The notes under the pieces were generated by a model that was not told where the DNA came from, did not search any database, and saw nothing but the letters and a program-made list of their open reading frames with translations. DNA of 8,456 nucleotides from Euryarchaeota archaeon UBA82. GTDB taxonomy: Archaea > Thermoplasmatota > Poseidoniia > Poseidoniales > Poseidoniaceae. Numbering within the stretch: position 1 is the first letter of the stretch; the number at the start of each line of letters is the position of its first letter. The translations under genes were made by a program, and so were the position numbers. The DNA lies in the NCBI GenBank assembly GCA_002496635.1, contig DAKQ01000158.1:1-8456 (forward strand). Reading direction: 5' to 3'. Below are positions 6,401 to 8,456 of the stretch, piece after piece.

Positions 6401-7992
6401 AGTGAAAGTGGTTTTTCTGAATCATTTGCAATATCTCCGAACCACAATGTCCGATTTTGACCTTCTTCAAGAGCAAACCATACTCCTTCATTGACCTCTA
6501 CAGCCGCAATATCCTTGTCTTTTAACAATCGAATTGTAGAATCCTCGTCTGAACTATTTCCAAGAATAATGCCCTTATCATATGCAGCAAAACCGTACTC
6601 GTTATCGATACTTACATCGGTAATGATTGAACCAGATGGGACTCGCCAAACCCAAGATTGGTTATCATTTCGTTCATATCCTATGCCACCAGAACCCCAA
6701 TGCCAAACTGCATTTTCTTCACCAATGATTTGATTCACATCCCCATCAGCGAGATTGAGTAATTCCGAACCGTTTACTTCGAGGCTAATCAATGGCACTT
6801 GCAACACTTCGAGAAGGGACGAATCTTCCATCAATTCACTCTGATTCTCCTTAATCGAACGAACCAGAGATGCCTGTATTCTGCCCAATCCCTGTGAAGA
6901 GGTAATCGTGAAGGAATCACTTCCATCATCAGTAAGGAATTGGAGGCCTGAATCTTCTCCGTCAATTGTTTGATTTAGCGCTAATTCTAATTCTTTAATC
7001 AGTGTTGAATAGCCATCTTGAGTTTGTTCAATACCTTTCGTTGCTAATCGAATTGTTGTCACATTTTGACCTGCTTGTTGCAATGTCTGTGCTGTTTCTA
7101 GATCCGTGAATAAAGCAGGCGCTGTTGTTCCAGCGAGTTGTCCTTGATTCGCCATGGGAACGACTTGATGAACGAAGAATGATTCCTCCACACGTTCGAT
7201 ACCATTCTCAGATCGAACAAACCAACCCAGTTCGATTTCATCACCTTTAGTAACATCTAATTCATCAGCAAGTGCTCGATTAATTACAACAATTGATCGG
7301 TTTGAAAACCGACTTGCTTCCTCTAGTTCAAACCATGTCAAACCGTTTGATGAGGAACCGATGAGAGCATCTTCTTGATGCTCTAGGGCAAACCAAGGAA
7401 CATTCGGTTCCGCAATACCTTCGTTTGTTTCAACGGATGCGGAAACAATCCTACCCGCTTGGATTGTGTCAACTGCATCTACGTCTTGAATACGTAACTC
7501 GTCAACAATCGATGAAGGAATTTCTACGACCTGTCCGATGGTTGAATCATATCCTGAAATCACAATATCCGTAGAGCCCCATGCGGCTTCAATTTCCTTT
7601 CGCACTGTCTCGTCTAAAGAATCACCAACAATCAGTGAGGAACTAATTATCGCAGAACCGATCATCAAACCTGCCATGAGAAGAGCAGCTTGACGTTGCC
7701 GTCGACGTAGTTGCTGCCATGCGAGTTTGAACACCAACAACCTTCTGGGGCTGAGTAAGGCTTGTACCCCTAAGAGACTTAGTATCCCAAACATAGCGCT
7801 TCCAACAAAGACTGTTACAGGTCCAAGACCAAACCACTCAAGGGCGATATGCGATAAGATTGCATCAAGGAGAGGGATGACGATGATTAGGGCTCTACTT
7901 TTGATAGAACAATCATGACGAAGGCCAATTGCTGCTATGGTCGCCAAGAGTGATATGACGAAACACAAAAGCAGCAAGGCGATCAAATTCAT
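3466..7992 (-). CDS. Large two-module FtsX/MacB-type ABC transporter permease
   Basis: Membrane subunit of the MacB/LolCDE-like ABC system. About 15 membrane helices can be read from hydrophobicity. Three extra N-terminal helices (about residues 2-81) precede a typical MacB start, an amphipathic Arg-rich stretch (88-100) and a helix (101-122). A very large outside domain (about 123-788) follows, then FtsX core 1 (790-925; motif RQKEYATVRALGFT after its first helix). Next come four linking helices (936-1066), the second module's first helix (1093-1115), a second outside domain (1116-1368) and FtsX core 2 (1369-1505; motif SERRKHIGMLRAIGYT, ending in PVRAASKIPPSEALR). The arrangement is that of double-FtsX permeases, but 1508 residues is well above the roughly 800-1200 I would expect. 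Most of the excess is in the first outside domain, which contains beta-propeller-like repeats. N-X-S/T sequons occur only in the two outside domains. The substrate cannot be told from sequence. The start shares ATGA with the ATPase stop; an in-frame TTG two codons later is better placed for the Shine-Dalgarno site. Confidence 0.93.
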   Translation of the reverse strand: MNLIALLLLCFVISLLATIAAIGLRHDCSIKSRALIIVIPLLDAILSHIALEWFGLGPVTVFVGSAMFGILSLLGVQALLSPRRLLVFKLAWQQLRRRQRQAALLMAGLMIGSAIISSSLIVGDSLDETVRKEIEAAWGSTDIVISGYDSTIGQVVEIPSSIVDELRIQDVDAVDTIQAGRIVSASVETNEGIAEPNVPWFALEHQEDALIGSSSNGLTWFELEEASRFSNRSIVVINRALADELDVTKGDEIELGWFVRSENGIERVEESFFVHQVVPMANQGQLAGTTAPALFTDLETAQTLQQAGQNVTTIRLATKGIEQTQDGYSTLIKELELALNQTIDGEDSGLQFLTDDGSDSFTITSSQGLGRIQASLVRSIKENQSELMEDSSLLEVLQVPLISLEVNGSELLNLADGDVNQIIGEENAVWHWGSGGIGYERNDNQSWVWRVPSGSIITDVSIDNEYGFAAYDKGIILGNSSDEDSTIRLLKDKDIAAVEVNEGVWFALEEGQNRTLWFGDIANDSEKPLSLNISAPSTVLGWDLEYHSQELFLKVEGLLSVDYYKRSWSGDESNFIEISESEWPVSSLNPPTVCSSGKGTVVNILEAWCIESPGIIVRSVLDGSVQSIRLPILSDAGGFGTLPQMFFAIEGDVDSLNVAKSELMIGNRLQSISNVANGTVNASGLFQFAFGSDDSQLLSINGSFTESDELSQLSELETVVLGLINIDDGETLAAAEDDERSMLVFASVTVQEQVAIKNHLNQLVGFEEMSLTIQTVKLDAMEQAEASSGVLSAMFLVFGSFTIAAGVLLVVTIVMMLVDVRQKEYATVRALGFTRADLRYMTMIEGSIAAFLGCGVGSLLGMGLAWFIGIGFSSVFANAGTDVFTFHVDSSSLASGWFWGFHLSIITLFLSALWSSRLIIVHALKSVPQRIPKHVPWAIYIFLVLMAGGALGSFGLFFIGGQGLAHSMWILFGCCTILFTMPVLFWVIPVLRARRKMDGILPVFREAPRRTIGWSGVALLVWTGLPSPLDPVRSDLVPNELSFILIGLVQVFAGVFVLAALAPIMIRGLLRLPKLSSGPVLPVALSYPLQKPLRTAVVMGMFSITVFSVVVLSGYTLQFDNYSSTFVEESEGEFELMLSSSRSRPLQLEGPMEEWGLENSNIEQIDAVGRVYRAQAFLENEQETRSPYILRGVDEGFVNHGGIPLHIWDDALGDSSEEAWISMHQRTDIVFVDASFGLESSLDGASIGIFPVKVGENITIIDSKQPSHRRIVTVGGILEQSSYLFSAGVWMSSEPVIEQYDGDLTRVYISVSPGSTASSSFDDEGVSYYEAAGKSKGEREAAAELSQQLSLDLEKEGVQVSLIAEEVALIQSLVLSILALFEGYLSIGLVIGIAGIGVVTYRSVSERRKHIGMLRAIGYTQGMVMRIHVVEVTWVSLLGILNGIIVGLLFHIGLHSAVWEKEGASLVLPWTTAVVMFLGGWILVFLATLLPVRAASKIPPSEALRSTS
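6073..6720 (-). other. Beta-propeller-like insert in the first outside domain of the permease
   Basis: Roughly residues 425-640 of the permease read as successive 35-50 residue units of alternating beta strands with turn Gly/Asn/Asp and recurring Trp. Examples are the starts AVWHWGSGG, ITDVSIDNEYGFAAYDKG, IAAVEVNEGVWFALEEGQ, TVLGWDLEYHSQELFLK and TVVNILEAWCIESPG. Each has the pattern of hydrophobic strand, Gly/Asn turn, and aromatic strand (for example RTLWFGD) seen in WD40/YVTN/NHL-type blades. Ordinary MacB periplasmic domains have no such segment. I count five or six possible units; they are too divergent to assign to a named repeat family by eye. Two cysteines (593 and 609) lie in one unit and could form a disulfide. 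The fold call is an inference from pattern only. Confidence 0.45.
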
Positions 7993-8456
7993 TCCTCCTC
8001 AGATGCTTGAAGAAATTTCCCATCAGCCATCTGAAGAACACGGTCACATTGTTCCGCAATTGAATGATCGTGAGTTACAATGAGAAACGTTGTATTCCCA
8101 ACTTTGCATAATGTCCGTAACAATCTGATGATTGATTCAGAGGTTTCAGTATCGAGATTCCCCGTAGGTTCGTCACAGAGCACAATGGCAGGACGATGAA
8201 CAACTGCTCTTGCTACTGCAACCCGTTGCTGTTGCCCTCCTGACAATTCAGCCGGACGATGATGTAATCTATCCCCTAACCCCACTGCAGTTAGCGCTTT
8301 TGAGGCCTCATCTCTTGCATCGATGGATGTTTTACCCTGCAAGAGAAGAGGTAGTTCGACATTCTCCAGTGCAGTCATGACAGGTAGGAGATTGAATTCT
8401 TGGAAAATGAAGCCCATATTTGAGCCTCGGACACGGGTTCGGACGTCATCATTGGA
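7989..8456 (-). CDS. ABC transporter ATP-binding protein, LolD/MacB type (5' end outside window)
   Basis: This is the nucleotide-binding subunit of a type VII ABC system; it would sit on the cytoplasmic face and hydrolyse ATP to drive the FtsX-type permease encoded next. The open frame runs off the window edge, so 155 C-terminal residues are visible out of about 220-240 usual for the family. Visible in order are the Q-loop (FQEFNLLP, about residue 19 of the visible part), the signature LSGGQQQR (71-78), Walker B with catalytic Glu (IVLCDE, 91-96), a D-loop (GNLDT) and the switch His in VTHD (about 129). Walker A must lie upstream, outside the window. The run FQ-x-NLLP, TALENVELPL and the DEPTGNLD block match the LolD/MacB branch rather than importer ATPases. 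The Met at 8417 lies inside the Q-loop region and cannot be the true start. The stop overlaps the permease start as ATGA, indicating an operon. All ATPase motifs in view are intact. Confidence 0.95.
   Translation of the reverse strand, partial: SNDDVRTRVRGSNMGFIFQEFNLLPVMTALENVELPLLLQGKTSIDARDEASKALTAVGLGDRLHHRPAELSGGQQQRVAVARAVVHRPAIVLCDEPTGNLDTETSESIIRLLRTLCKVGNTTFLIVTHDHSIAEQCDRVLQMADGKFLQASEEE
7993..8000 (-). promoter_or_regulatory. Shine-Dalgarno site and ATGA overlap at the permease start
   Basis: On the minus strand the last codons of the ATPase gene read GAGGAGGA directly before ATGA, where the permease ATG (7992-7990) and the ATPase TGA (7991-7989) share bases. The GGAGG core (7994-7998) is only 1 base from the ATG but 7 bases from an in-frame TTG at codon 3 (7986-7984). 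Seven bases is the same spacing as at the surface-protein gene in this window. Either termination-reinitiation uses the ATG, or the real start is the TTG; the protein would differ by two residues. Confidence 0.6.

Noticed and set aside
8390..8417. Met at 8417 as the start of the ATPase gene
   Set aside because: It lies just before the Q-loop (GFIFQEFNLLP); the frame stays open for 13 more codons to the window edge and Walker A is still missing, so the gene begins outside the window.
1..8456. CRISPR array, tRNA, rRNA, insertion sequence or frameshifted gene
   Set aside because: No regularly spaced direct repeats, no cloverleaf or rRNA-like stretch, no transposase motifs, and all three genes read without interruption.

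Overview
The window holds three protein genes, all on the minus strand, and nearly all of it is coding. Read in transcription order (high to low coordinates) they are: the 3' part of an ATP-binding gene of the LolD/MacB type (cut by the window edge), a very large two-module FtsX/MacB-type permease of 1508 residues that overlaps it by 4 bases, and, after a 142-base gap with its own promoter, a 1048-residue secreted protein anchored by one C-terminal membrane helix.

The best guess for the source is a marine planktonic euryarchaeon of the Poseidoniales (Marine Group II) or a close relative in the Thermoplasmatota. The reasons are an archaeal-style TATA element in front of the last gene, Shine-Dalgarno sites, moderate GC content, acidic secreted proteins rich in Asp, Thr and Ser, many N-X-S/T sequons confined to the predicted outside domains, and an adhesin-like protein ending in a Gly/Val/Ala-rich helix with a short acidic tail. 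No taxonomic marker gene is present, so this is an inference.

Layout: 1-81 carries no gene, only small inverted repeats. 82-121 is a strong hairpin plus T-run terminator for the minus strand. 177-3323 is the surface protein. 3324-3465 is the intergenic region with a TATA box, a GGGCG-N6-CGCCC dyad at the predicted transcription start, and a well-spaced Shine-Dalgarno site. 3466-7992 is the permease. 7989-8456 is the partial ATPase.

The ATPase and permease form a translationally coupled type VII (MacB/LolCDE-like) ABC system. Such systems usually do not pump substrate through the membrane but transmit ATP-driven movements to a large outside domain. The outside domain here is unusually large (about 665 residues) and contains an insert of Trp- and Gly-rich beta repeats that resembles a beta-propeller. 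The following surface protein has Ig/CARDB-, PKD- and FN3-like segments and eight sequential cysteine pairs. It could be a partner or client of the transporter, but only gene order suggests this. I see no tRNA, rRNA, CRISPR array, insertion sequence or frameshift.
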